From the NCBI GenBank assembly GCA_001724265.1, contig MEDY01000371.1, forward strand, positions 1 to 48,181: 48,181 nucleotides of DNA. The letters run 5' to 3'. How positions within the stretch are numbered: the first letter of the stretch is position 1; the number at the start of each line of letters is the position of its first letter. The notes beneath the pieces are model-generated. The model worked only from the letters and a program-made list of their open reading frames with translations. It did no database searches and was not told the DNA's origin. Positions 1 to 9,624 of the stretch are shown here, piece after piece. Position numbers and translations under genes: made by a program. This stretch comes from Rhizaria sp. SCN 62-66 (Eukaryota > Rhizaria, unplaced).

Positions 1-89
<89 letters not shown>

Positions 90-90
90 G
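1..90. repeat. (TTG)n microsatellite encoding poly-Asn
   Basis: About 30 uninterrupted TTG units. Read on the minus strand in the frame of the ATG4-like gene, they are AAC codons, giving a poly-Asn run directly at the window edge. Such a run is length-unstable and may be why the contig or window breaks here. Confidence 0.95.
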
Positions 91-2129
91 CTGTGGTGGT
101 TGCGGTCGTGGCTGTCACTGGCATTGCCGTCCTCGAAGTCGCTGAGGCTGCTGCTGTCGCCGCCGGTGCCGTAATCAGTGCTGCCGCTGCCGCTGCCACG
201 GCCATTAGTGGCGGCGGCAGCAGCAGCAGCCTTGTCGGAGGGCTTAGTGTTGGAGCTGCTGCTCTTGCTGTACTGCAGCGGCTGCGGCTGCAGTTGTCCC
301 GATGAAAGCGTCTGAGACTGCGGTTGCAGCTGTGTGTGCGCCTGCGCCTGTGAGGCCGAGGGCCGACTCCAGACCACCGAGGACAGCGAGGCCAGGGCCG
401 ACGAGGCCTTGGTGGCCAAAGCGCCGACGACGCTGCTGCCGGCGCTACTGCTGGCGCTGGCAGCGGCGGCGGCGGCTGTCGCAGTCAAAGCGCTCGCGGT
501 GTTGTTGTTTTTGGAGTCTGGATCCGGGGTCAGGCTGACGCTAATGGCGGCGGGGGCAGCAGACACAGCCGCATTGTCGTTGTTCTTGTTTTTGTGAGAA
601 GTGACATCTAAGTAGCTCCTGCTCGCACCGACGTTGCTAACGCCGTTTGGCTTCGCTTGAGGCTGAATCTCATCAGATTCAGTGCTCGCGATCAGCTGTT
701 GCTGCTGGGGCAGCGATGATGAGGACGGCAAAGCTGCGCCTACAGCAGTCTTCCCCTTAGTCAAATGGCTTTGGCCACCCTTAGACTGGCAGTGGGCACA
801 CTTAGACTTCGAACACGCACCCTTACACTGACCACCCTTTGACTTGACTATCTTTCCCTTACCTTTACCCTTACCCTTACCCTTACCCTTGCTACGAGTG
901 TTTTGCTGCTGCTGCGGCGGCGGCTGCTGGAGGTACTTAGACGTGGCCGCGCCTGCCCAGACCGGTTTATACGGCGCGAAGGGGGTGTACACGCCCTGCA
1001 GCGGCGGGAACTGGCTGCGGTAGGTGCACCACACCGTGCCCGCGGCCTGCGCCATCAGCAGCGGCAGCGAGAAGGGCACCGGCAGGCTCCACGCGCCGAC
1101 GGACGCCGACGACGAGGGCGGCGGCGGCGGCGGTGGCAGCGAGGGGGGCGGGGGCGCCACAGCCGACTGGGGCTGAGATTGAGGCTGGTGAGACTGTGGC
1201 AGAGAGGGGCGTTGGCGGTGGGGCAGCGGCTGCAGCATTTGGCCCTGCTGCCCCTGCTGCTGTTGTTGCTGCTGCTGCTGTAGCTGTTGTTCAGGATTAG
1301 CCCCCGCCCCGTTACTATGAGGCAGGTACCCCACGGGTCCCGCATAGCTCATGTTGTACCCGACGCCCAGCCACGAGGCCGGCGCCGCCGTGAAAGGGTG
1401 CGCCCTGAGAAAGCCCGTGCGGGCCTGCACGAAAACACGCAGGGACCGAAAAAATCCGCCACCGCCGCCGCCGCTATTACTACTACTACTGCTGCTGCTG
1501 GTGTTGCTGCTGGCAGCGGCGGCGGCGGCGGGGGCGGCGAGAGTGTACGCGTTGCTATTGCTGTTGCTGGTGGGCGTCGCCGGCAGCATTGTAAGTGCCT
1601 GCTGGGTCTGGGCGGCAGAGGAGGATGTGAGTACCCCCGATGTAAGCGCCCCTCCGCCCGCCATATTAGGAGGCGGGGGCGGCGGCGGGGCGGAGTACCC
1701 GAGGTTGTAGAGCTCCTTGGCCGAGGCCACCGAGGGCGCCGTCAGCGGGCGCGGGCCTGGAAGCCCCGCGAGGACAAGGGGGAGCCGGGGACGCGCCGAC
1801 CGCGACTGAGGCTGCTGAGGCTGAGGCTGCTGAGGCTGAGGCTGCTGAGGGGGTTGTGACTGGGACAGGGACTGAGAGCTAGAGCTTGAGCTTGAGCTCG
1901 AGCTAGAGCTCGAGCTAGAGCTAGTGTAGAGATAGCTGTTGTTATGGGTATTGATGCTGCTGCTGATGCTGCTGCTGCTGCTAGTGCTATAAGCATTGTT
2001 ATTATTATTATTATTGGGTAAAAATGGGGCCAAGCCCGCAGTGACCCATAGTGGAGACACCAAAAGCTCGTATTTGTCACCCAACGACGCGGTCGCATCA
2101 GAACTCCCAACAGCTGCACTCGCAGCGAC

Positions 2130-2167
<38 letters not shown>

Positions 2168-2537
2168 TGCTGGTGATGTTGTTAGTGTTGTTGTTGTTGC
2201 AAGTGGGGGAGTGCGCGACGACTGTGTGCAGGGCGGTGTCGGAGTAGAGGTACGGCCCCTCCCGGCACTGGCGCCACAGGGGGCCCTGGGCCGCCGGCAG
2301 CATCCGCGGCGGCGGCGGCACGAACTTGGCACGCGTACTCGCATTCGCACCAGCCGCAGTCGCAGAGTCAGGAGGACGGTTGTGACTCGAGCTAGCGTTG
2401 CTGCTGCCAGGAGCAGCAGGAACAGTACTATTAGCAGCGTTGTCATGGCTGCTAGAGTCATTGCTAATGGTGCCATTGGTCTTTGAGTCGTTGTTATTGT
2501 GGTGCTGCAGCGTTGTGAGTAGAGAGGCCGCCTGCGA
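1..2537 (-). CDS. ATG4-like cysteine protease (peptidase C54), N-terminal part, cut by window edge
   Basis: One minus-strand frame stays open from 2537 to the left window edge (about 845 codons). It is bounded upstream by an in-frame TAG that forms a good splice acceptor (CCTCTGTCTTAG), so the start codon lies in an earlier exon I could not place. Conserved-looking islands sit among Asn, Ser, Gln and Pro runs: LWRQCREGPYLYSD (about 2283-2242), DKYELLVSPLWVTAG (about 2080-2035), RVFVQARTGFLRAHP then SWLGVGYNMSYAG (about 1444-1336), and VWCTYRSQFPPLQG (about 1039-997). The W-LG--Y followed by W-TYR--FPPL pattern is that of the ATG4 family just before its catalytic Cys (S/T-D-x-G-W-G-C), which would lie beyond base 1. 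ATG4 processes and delipidates ATG8 in autophagy. The catalytic residues are not visible, so this rests on the N-terminal pattern only. Large low-complexity inserts would make it much longer than typical ATG4. Confidence 0.5.
786..830 (-). other. Four-cysteine mini-motif within the ATG4-like protein
   Basis: The in-frame peptide is QCKGACSKSKCAHCQ, that is C-x3-C-x4-C-x2-C with an adjacent His. It lies in an otherwise low-complexity insert right after the Lys-Gly repeat. The spacing could bind zinc, but I do not match it to a named zinc-finger family. Confidence 0.5.
852..890 (-). repeat. Lys-Gly dipeptide repeat (AAGGGT hexamers)
   Basis: Seven Lys alternate with six Gly in the ATG4-like frame, encoded mainly by AAGGGT hexamers, which read as CCCTTA on the plus strand. 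It looks like telomere repeat at first glance but is coding, short and in frame. The run is strongly basic, so it could bind nucleic acid or acidic lipid. Confidence 0.85.
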
Positions 2538-3323
2538 CTAAGACAGAGGCTCCGGTGTCACAGGCATCGGGCTGGGCGGGCCAGACGGGGGCGCGGAGCC
2601 AGCAGAGAACATTCACACACACACACACGATGAGGTTGACAAGTCTGTAGTTTGCTGTTGTTGTTTGAGTTAAGGAGGCTCTGGGAGGTGAGACGTCTTT
2701 TCTGTGCGAGGTGAGATACGAAAGCGTAGAATGAGGAAGAAAATAGTGGTTATAGATAGAATACAGAGATTAAAGCGCATGTAACAAGGTCATACATCGC
2801 AGAGAGAAGGTTTTGCGAAGACAGTGACACGATGGGGCGGATGACGGGGTGGGGTTCGAGAGGGGCGATGGGGCAGGAGGTTTATGCGGAAAGTGTGGGG
2901 TATCAATCCCTTTTTCTGAGGGTATAATTTACAGAGCAAGTAGATTGCTAAACAAAAACCACAGGAGCGGGCCGGTATCCACAACCGTCGGAGATTTCCG
3001 GTGTATCTAGCCTCGTTTTGGTCGACTTTGTTCGTGGTCAGCCTCGAAGCTCCCCCAGAAACGCATGTGGTGACATGCGAATTTCAAGCATATCTGCACA
3101 GAACAAAGCCAAGACGCATAAAAGGCAGTGTAAAGTGCTTCAATTAGCACCTCGATACAATATACTATTGACAGAGTATTACGCGTGTCGTTTAATGCTG
3201 CGAACTCTGGTCGGAAAGGCGCAGGGCCTGGCCGTTCCAGCACCCATTCGGTCCAAATTGATCACGAACCTGCACTGCGTCGCTGATGTCACGCCCCAGT
3301 GGCACTCTAGCAGCACGATCTAG
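2538..3323. other. Gene-free spacer upstream of the ATG4-like exon
   Basis: This should hold the intron and first exon(s) of the minus-strand ATG4-like gene, but no donor or start could be fixed. A 9-codon minus ORF (ATG at 2567) ends at the TAG of the presumed splice acceptor. A short (CA)n run lies at about 2613-2629. A minus-strand open stretch at 2790-2984 is a possible but unsupported first exon. Otherwise I see only AT-rich sequence. Confidence 0.4.
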
Positions 3324-3716
3324 CCAAATCACACACAAACAGAGCGCACTGCCGTCGTATCACTCAGTTTCACTCACAAAGGCGTGCTTAGTAACGATGC
3401 AACGGTAGCAACAACGAGCACAGCTGCGGCTGTGCCTGCCGCCGCAGTTACAACGGCGACCGTGAGCCCCGAGGCTCCCGCTCGCGCCGCTGCCGGCCCT
3501 GCGGCACTGGGTGAGGCGGAGAGGGACGGTCTGGCGATCGGCGCGATGCTGGACGCACTGGCAACGCTCTCAACCGAGCAGCCAGAGAGGTTGGCGCTGC
3601 TGCTCCGCAAGCAAGCGACGCAAACTACTGTCACAAGTAGTATCAACCAACAAACGGGACAAACGGCCACGCAAACAGCGCAATCGCGAGCGCAGACGCA
3701 GCAAGAGGGCAATTGA
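3324..3716 (+). CDS. Possible last exon of an unidentified plus-strand gene
   Basis: A GC-rich open frame on the plus strand ends at the TGA at 3714-3716, in an otherwise AT-rich region. From about 3384 it reads as protein: an Ala/Thr-rich start, then a helix-like block (EAERDGLAIGAMLDALATLS, then PERLALLLRKQ), then a Gln/Thr-rich tail. Third codon positions are G/C-rich as in the neighbouring genes. There is no in-frame ATG before the helical block, so the exon probably begins at a splice acceptor (CACTCAG at about 3366 or GCTTAG at 3391), with upstream exons unrecognised. No family match. The opposite frame is also open, but its composition (Cys/Val/Ala) is less protein-like. Confidence 0.3.
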   Translation, partial: PNHTQTERTAVVSLSFTHKGVLSNDATVATTSTAAAVPAAAVTTATVSPEAPARAAAGPAALGEAERDGLAIGAMLDALATLSTEQPERLALLLRKQATQTTVTSSINQQTGQTATQTAQSRAQTQQEGN

Positions 3717-4427
3717 GAGAGCTAAAACTCGTAATCTACGCTATTTCCATCTCTTGACCACTTTTGCAACTGTTTTGCGCATAATGGCTGCTTTAATAGC
3801 CAATAGCGCAACTGTTATCGCAGTTTGCGCCAGAGCTACAACATTTACAGAGACAATACATGCTTAGTTAGATTTAACTCACCACATTGCCAGTATAACA
3901 ACAATGCACATGCACAAACTCATTGGAAAAATTCCAACTTAAGCTTACATGTATTCTTTCACACACATCCAACAAGCAACGAGTCGCAACAACAAAGCAT
4001 CCAGTGCTTCGAGTTCGCTATCTATCGTTGTGCCGACGTATAACTACATCTTCATCTTTTCGAATACATGTACACATTGTACATGCAAAGCAACACAACA
4101 TTCAGAATAGTCACAATATACATCCCTCCGTCCATACATTCAAAAAAGAAGAGTCACAAAATTACCAGTTACATAGAAACAAACACAGCTAACGCAAAAG
4201 TAACTAGTTGCGACAAATGAACAACAGCAACAACAACAATCAACAATCATGAAATAATATTAATACACCACATTGGCAAGACAAGCAAGCAAACAAAGCA
4301 CCTGAAAAGAACACTCTTTTCCGATACGTGCTTTCACTTTGCCTCTTCCTTCTTCACTCTCAGCTCTTTCGCTTCAGCGTTTCGCTAGCCTTTCAGTACT
4401 TTCTCGTTCTTTGTTCTCGTCTCGTCT
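3717..4427. other. AT-rich spacer between convergent ends
   Basis: This lies between the end of the plus-strand patch and the stop of the diacylglycerol kinase gene. Composition is AT-rich with CAACAA runs. I see no coding frame or RNA gene. It presumably holds 3' untranslated sequence of both neighbours. Confidence 0.6.
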
Positions 4428-6533
4428 TCAGCAGTCGCAGCACGCGCCCTGCTTGTCCCCGGGCTGGTTGACCAGCATCATGACCGTGGGGGCCCGCACG
4501 ACCTCGATGCGCCCGTGGTCCATCTCCCACGCCTCGCCGTCGAGCTGCACGAACGTGTGCGACCGGACGGCCACGCGGGCGCCGGGAACCTGGCCGAGCC
4601 GCGCCGCGCGCTGCCCGGGGACGCGCATGACCGTGGCCGACATGTGATTGTACCCGTCGAAGCCGAGCACCTCGACCAGCCCGTCGTTGGAGCTGGGCGG
4701 CACGACCTCAGAGATGGCGTCGGAAGGCTTGCACTGCGCGGTCTGGCTGTCCCAGATGTCGCGACCGCCCGCGTAGGAGGGCAGGTTCAGGAAGACCAAG
4801 GCCTTCTTGGAGCTGGCGTCGACGCCCTCGGCGGGGGACCAGGAGGCCGGGAACTGACTGGCCGCCGCCGCCGCCGTCGCCGCGTCGAGGCTCGAGCCGG
4901 GGGACGGGGCCGGGGCCGAGGCGGAGGCGACCAGACTGGCGCTGGAGACACCAGTGCCGCTCAGGGCGCTGACTGAGGTGCCCGAGTTCGGCCCCGTCGC
5001 AGTCGCGTCTGAGCCAGCGTTGTTATTGGGGTTGCCGTTGCTGTTGGTTGCGCTGGGGGTGAGGTAGTCCACCGCGAGGTCCAGCGGGCGGGACTTGCAG
5101 GAGCAGCAGTTAATGGGCGCGAACAGCCCCACCCAGACCATGTTGCAGCAGCGACAGCAGTAGCACCCGGGGGAGGTTTCGCGGTGACGGTGGAAAGAGT
5201 CCATGATCTCGGCGTCGATGCCGAAGCTGAAGTAGTTGTTGAACGTCCATTGCAGGTGCAACTCGCCGTCGGAAACAGCGCCTGCATTCGAGGCAACAGC
5301 ACTCGCGGTCACGGTGTTGTTATTGTTGTTGGCCGTGGAGCCGTACGCGGTCTGAGTGGCGCTGGCACCGACGACAGCCACCGTCAAATCGTCGCTATTT
5401 GCAGCCTTAGCGGTGTGAGAGTTGTTGTTCACCGAGGTGTTGGCGCGGGACAGACTGGCTAGAGTGCGCGAGTTGGCCGTGATGCCAGCGCCCGCGAGCG
5501 TGGCGTTGTATTCGGCGGCCGACAGCCGCGGCATGCGGCGCAGAAACGAGTGCAGTGTCTGCTGCGTCGCTGCCTCGCCGTTATCAACGGCACCCGCAGT
5601 CGCACTGGAAGTGGACTCCTCCTCGGTGTTATGAGAGCTCGCATTGCCAGCGTTGTTGGCAGCGGCGGCGCGCGCGGCGGCGGGCTGGATGGGAAAGGAC
5701 AGCAGCACCGACCAGCGGTCGAAGGGGCGGGTCGGGCAAGTCGCCTGACGCATGCGGCGCAGATACGTCACGACGGTCTTGGCGTCGCGGAGCTTGTGCG
5801 ACCAGCCGAAGTGGCGCGAAGTGTCGTTGCCCGTGCCCAGAGGGATAATCCCCACCTTCGGCTGCGGCGACATCCGCAACTTCGCGATCGAGGACAGCAC
5901 CCAGTTGACTGTGCCGTCGCCGCCGCAGGCCACGACGCGCAGGCCGGCCACGTCGCGGTGCTGGGCCAACACTTCGACGGGGTTCGTGGTCGCCAGGTTG
6001 AAGACTCTGTCGCGGCCGAGCTCCGCCTGCAGGATGCGCACCAGCGAGAGGCCCTTCTTGCCGCCAGACTTGAAGTTGACGAACGCGATCAGGGGCGCCT
6101 GCGAAGAAGAAAGAGGGCAAGAGAGAGCAATGCGAGGGAAAAGTGACGATATATGACGGTGGGTATATGAGGAATTTTTGAGATAAATTTAGACATGGGA
6201 GTAGATAGCGTCTAATTATATTGAAAAAGTAAGAGCGTATATCGCATGCGTGCTATATGCGCGAGATATCTTGTGTGTCAGAAGACGGACCTGCGCCTCA
6301 GTGGACTCGGGGCCACCCGCTCCGGGGGTGAGGAAGGGATTGGAGGCCGACTCCGCGGGCTCGAAGTGCGTGCGCGACACGGGCGCGTTGGCGGGCTCGG
6401 CGAGCGTCATGTTGACGGTGGCCACGGACATGGCAACGCTGTTGCTGCGGTTGGACCCCGCCTGGGGCGAGGCGTCGCCGGCGGCGGCAGTGTGACTCAT
6501 GTCGCCAGCTTGGGACGAGGACGAGGACGACAT
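4428..6533 (-). CDS. Diacylglycerol kinase, no C1 domains, 637 aa, 2 exons
   Basis: Exon 1 is 6533-6291 and exon 2 is 6098-4428. The join EAQ|APLIAFVNFKSGG is in phase 0 and rebuilds the start of the DAG-kinase catalytic domain. The enzyme makes phosphatidic acid from diacylglycerol with ATP at membranes. Visible motifs are the glycine-rich ATP site GGDGTVNWVL (about residues 140-149) and IIPLGTGND (165-173). The accessory domain follows, with FSFGIDAEIMDSFHRHRE, LNLPSYAGGRDIWD, and a C-terminal block ending in VAVRSHTFVQLDGEAWE. Two long Ala/Asn/Ser-rich inserts split the conserved blocks. The first 81 residues are Ser/Ala-rich and disordered. C1, EF-hand and PH domains of animal isoforms are absent, so it resembles the minimal catalytic-only forms. 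The tail GACCDC has Cys pairs that could be lipid-modified. The donor GTCCGT is atypical. A pyrimidine-rich TTTGCTCAG just before the ATG suggests a 5'-UTR intron. Confidence 0.87.
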
Positions 6534-9500
6534 AGGATCTGAGCAAAGCAAAAGCAAGGCGCAAACTGTTTAGAGGACAGGGTTGGGCTTGCACAGGAGT
6601 GCTTTGTTGCGAGACCGAGGAGGAGAGGGATGGACACGGAAACGAGTGTTTGTGTCGGCGGGAACTGGAGTGACGACGAGAGAACACAGACGGAGAACGA
6701 CAGAAGATGTCATGAGATAGAAGAGAAACAAGATATACACAGTGCAACACACTAGAAACTTGATATTAGAAGAACTTTGCCTTATCTTTGTTTCGATGTG
6801 AGGAAAGTGCAGAGTGGGGGAGCAGCTCGGAGGTCGGGAGAGCGCGAGACACCGATACGGGGCAAGTCGGTCACTTTGGCAGCATAGAAGAGAGCCAACA
6901 TAGCTCCACAAGCGCGTGGCATTTTATACAAAGTGAAATAACAATGTAAACTACAGTATCACAAAGCGCGTGAACGGGCTGACGCAAAGAGGAGGCTGGT
7001 GTGAGTACGTCGTCGCGGCTTTCGCGCGAGAGCTTCACGGCTGCGCCAGCCACGAACCATAAAAGGGAGCGGCAAAAAGCATGTCTGGAGGCATGTGGAG
7101 AGGCACAAACACAGGCATATGCAACATTAACTGATGCAAGCCAGCTTAAAATTGAAAGATAACATTTAGTGCAAAAATACAATATGCATTCTCGGAGAAA
7201 AGTACACTGTTTAGTAATTATTATGTTGACTAATCTTGATGTAAGTGCAGTGATGTCGTCACTGGTTCAGTGGTTTTTGAGACGCACATACAAGATTTGA
7301 CGACATGAACACCTTGCGTTGATCATAATCGTCATGATTTCGGAAACACCGTGGCGGTTTTATAATTCAAAAGTGTTTTCGACTCGAGTTCCTATCTTCG
7401 AAGCCCGCTATTCTTGCTCCGAGTGCCTGTGCCGCATTTCTCCGAAGTAACGAGAGGCTGAGTTGATTGAGATAGAAAGAGAGTTTTGTTTTTGATTATA
7501 GCGTGAATTGTATTAGATATCCCTGTACATTTTTAACAGTACATGAGACAGAACAAATCTATGCAGTAGTCACTTCAACTAATGACATCAGAGCTTAACT
7601 CGAAGCAATGAATTCCACCCACAGCGACGAAGCGCGAGCTCTCTAGACACAACCTTGAGTAGCGTCAAGAGAGCGCGTCGCCGCAGCAGCGAGATGTGGG
7701 TTATCGATTCATGCAAGTACGGGGTGCTTAGACTGGGCACTGAGATCAGAAGAGTCACTACTTTAACTGTGGCTTACACACGGAGGCGACAGGCACTCAC
7801 ACGAAACACACGCACAGCGCACAACGAGCAGGCACAACAAAGATATAGCGACATATCCACGTTGCTCGCCGTTTGTGCCGCGCCTGCGGTGTAGGTGCCC
7901 CTTAGAAGACTAACACACACCATTGCGGAATAACAGGGCTTAACTTCGCATACTTAGACGCCTCGCCACCTACTTACACCGACACCGAAGACGCGACTGC
8001 GAACATCACCCACGCCACTTTACGCCGGTGTAAGTACCTACTTAGATCAGCCTCTATAGAGGACCGAGAGTGGTGCTAGACACACAGCGCAGCAGCAGCA
8101 GCAGGTATGAGCGTGACCGTGTAAGAAACACAGCTAACGTCAGCAGAGGCAGCAGCGGAGAGAGATGAGGCAGTGAGGACGACAAAGCAGACTGAAGAGG
8201 AGACGGAAGAGCTGGGGAACGACGGATAGAGCCCCTGCTCCTGGCACAGCAGCGGCGGCGGCGGCAGGAAAACATGCGGAGACAGCGACCGAGGCAGAGT
8301 AAGCAAAGCAAACAACAGATGAAAACAAAGCGAAAAGAGAAAGAAGAGAGTTGTTGGAGCCGTTGAAGCTTGACTTTCATGGCATTTGGTACCACGTAAT
8401 TGCGATCATAAGAGTGAACGGATCACACGAGTGCTGTTTAAGTATACCGTACACGTGTCTCACTTGACTGAGGCGAATGAGCGTGTCACTGTTATGTACC
8501 AGTTAAGGACCCCGTGCACGTGTCATATGCGTCGTTGCGTGCGTTATTGAGGAGCTGCAGAGCAAGAACAGGGAAATGTAAGTGTGCACATCTAAGTACG
8601 GGGTTTAAGGGCGGCTTATCAGGGCTAACCGAGGAGACACTCTCGCGTCTCTTGGTCAGCAGTGCAAGTACTCCCTTAGACACTCAGATAAACACCAAAC
8701 AAACCAGCAGTCGCTAGAACAACCACAAAAGACACACAACAACAACGACGCATTTAACAGCCGACACAATAACAGCAAACCCTGCATTCACAAGCAAAGA
8801 GAGGGCATAAGCGATACCAACACTAATCTGACACGAGACTCAAAGGACTCACCAAGACGGGTTAACCAAAGACGACAAGAAGAAAGAACAAACAAACGGA
8901 GACACCAACCCTATTCCCTCGTTCTCGTTGCGTTCTTGTCAGCTTGCTTATTGCCTTGATTTGAGAAGCTGCTTCGCTTGTCGTTGCAGCAGCAGCCAGC
9001 GGCAGCAGCGCTGAGGCAGGCGTTACCCACAATGAGAGCGTGTCACGTTGTGACATAAACACGAAACGAAAAAAAGCAACGGGAGAGAGAAACATACGAA
9101 AAATAAAAAGCATTATAAAAAAATAAGTTGCATCAAGGTAGCGTGAAAAAAACAAACACTTGAGAGGAAAAAATAGGTGGAGTGTTGCCGTAACAAGAAG
9201 CGCACAAAAGAGCTCTTTGTTGCAGCCGTCTCCCATTGCTTTCCACACGCGCTCGCAAGCAGACACAGACAGTAACAAACGCCACTGTGTCCAGTGATGT
9301 GTGTCGCCGCCGCGACTGCTTGGCGCACGCGTGCAAAAGCACTCGTCGTCATGTGTTACTGATGCGTGGTTGAGTGGTGCTGAGAAAAGGAAAGAGCGAG
9401 CGAAAATAACAAAGCTAATGCTATTTTCGCACGCCACATTCCAATTGAGCAACAGCTCAAACGCTCACAAAACTGCTTCTTGGAGATTGTTAAGAGCAGG

Positions 9501-9624
9501 GTTGCGCCAAAGTTAACACACGCAAATGAGCTTTAGCTCGTAAAGTTGGTGTTGTTAAAAAGCCAAGTTACGAGCCTGAGTTGTTAAGTATGTAAAAGCA
9601 GGCACTTTGACCAGTGTAAGTCGC
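6534..9624. other. 3.1-kb gene-free interval
   Basis: This lies between the start of the diacylglycerol kinase gene and the end of the polycystin-like gene, both on the minus strand. It has only short open frames without protein-like composition. Seen in it are a pyrimidine-rich minus strand near 6550-6850 (likely 5' leader or promoter); an 11-bp inverted repeat TACTTACACCG at 7971-7981 with its complement at 8026-8036; CAG-rich sequence at 8088-8300; and several TAAGTAC words. No tRNA or known ncRNA recognised. Confidence 0.5.

Noticed and set aside
852-890. Possible interstitial telomere repeat (CCCTTA units)
   Set aside because: Units encode an in-frame Lys-Gly repeat, the tract is only 39 bases, and it differs from the usual CCCTAA order.
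2755-2800. U6 snRNA-like word ATACAGAGA followed by a GCATG
   Set aside because: The rest of the U6 core and the 3' stem-loop are missing and the spacing is wrong; likely chance.
8054-8395. Minus-strand frame beginning like a signal peptide (MKVKLQRLQQLSSFSFRF)
   Set aside because: It runs into Arg/Ser/Leu-rich low-complexity sequence from a CAG-rich stretch, with no splice sites or homology to support a gene.
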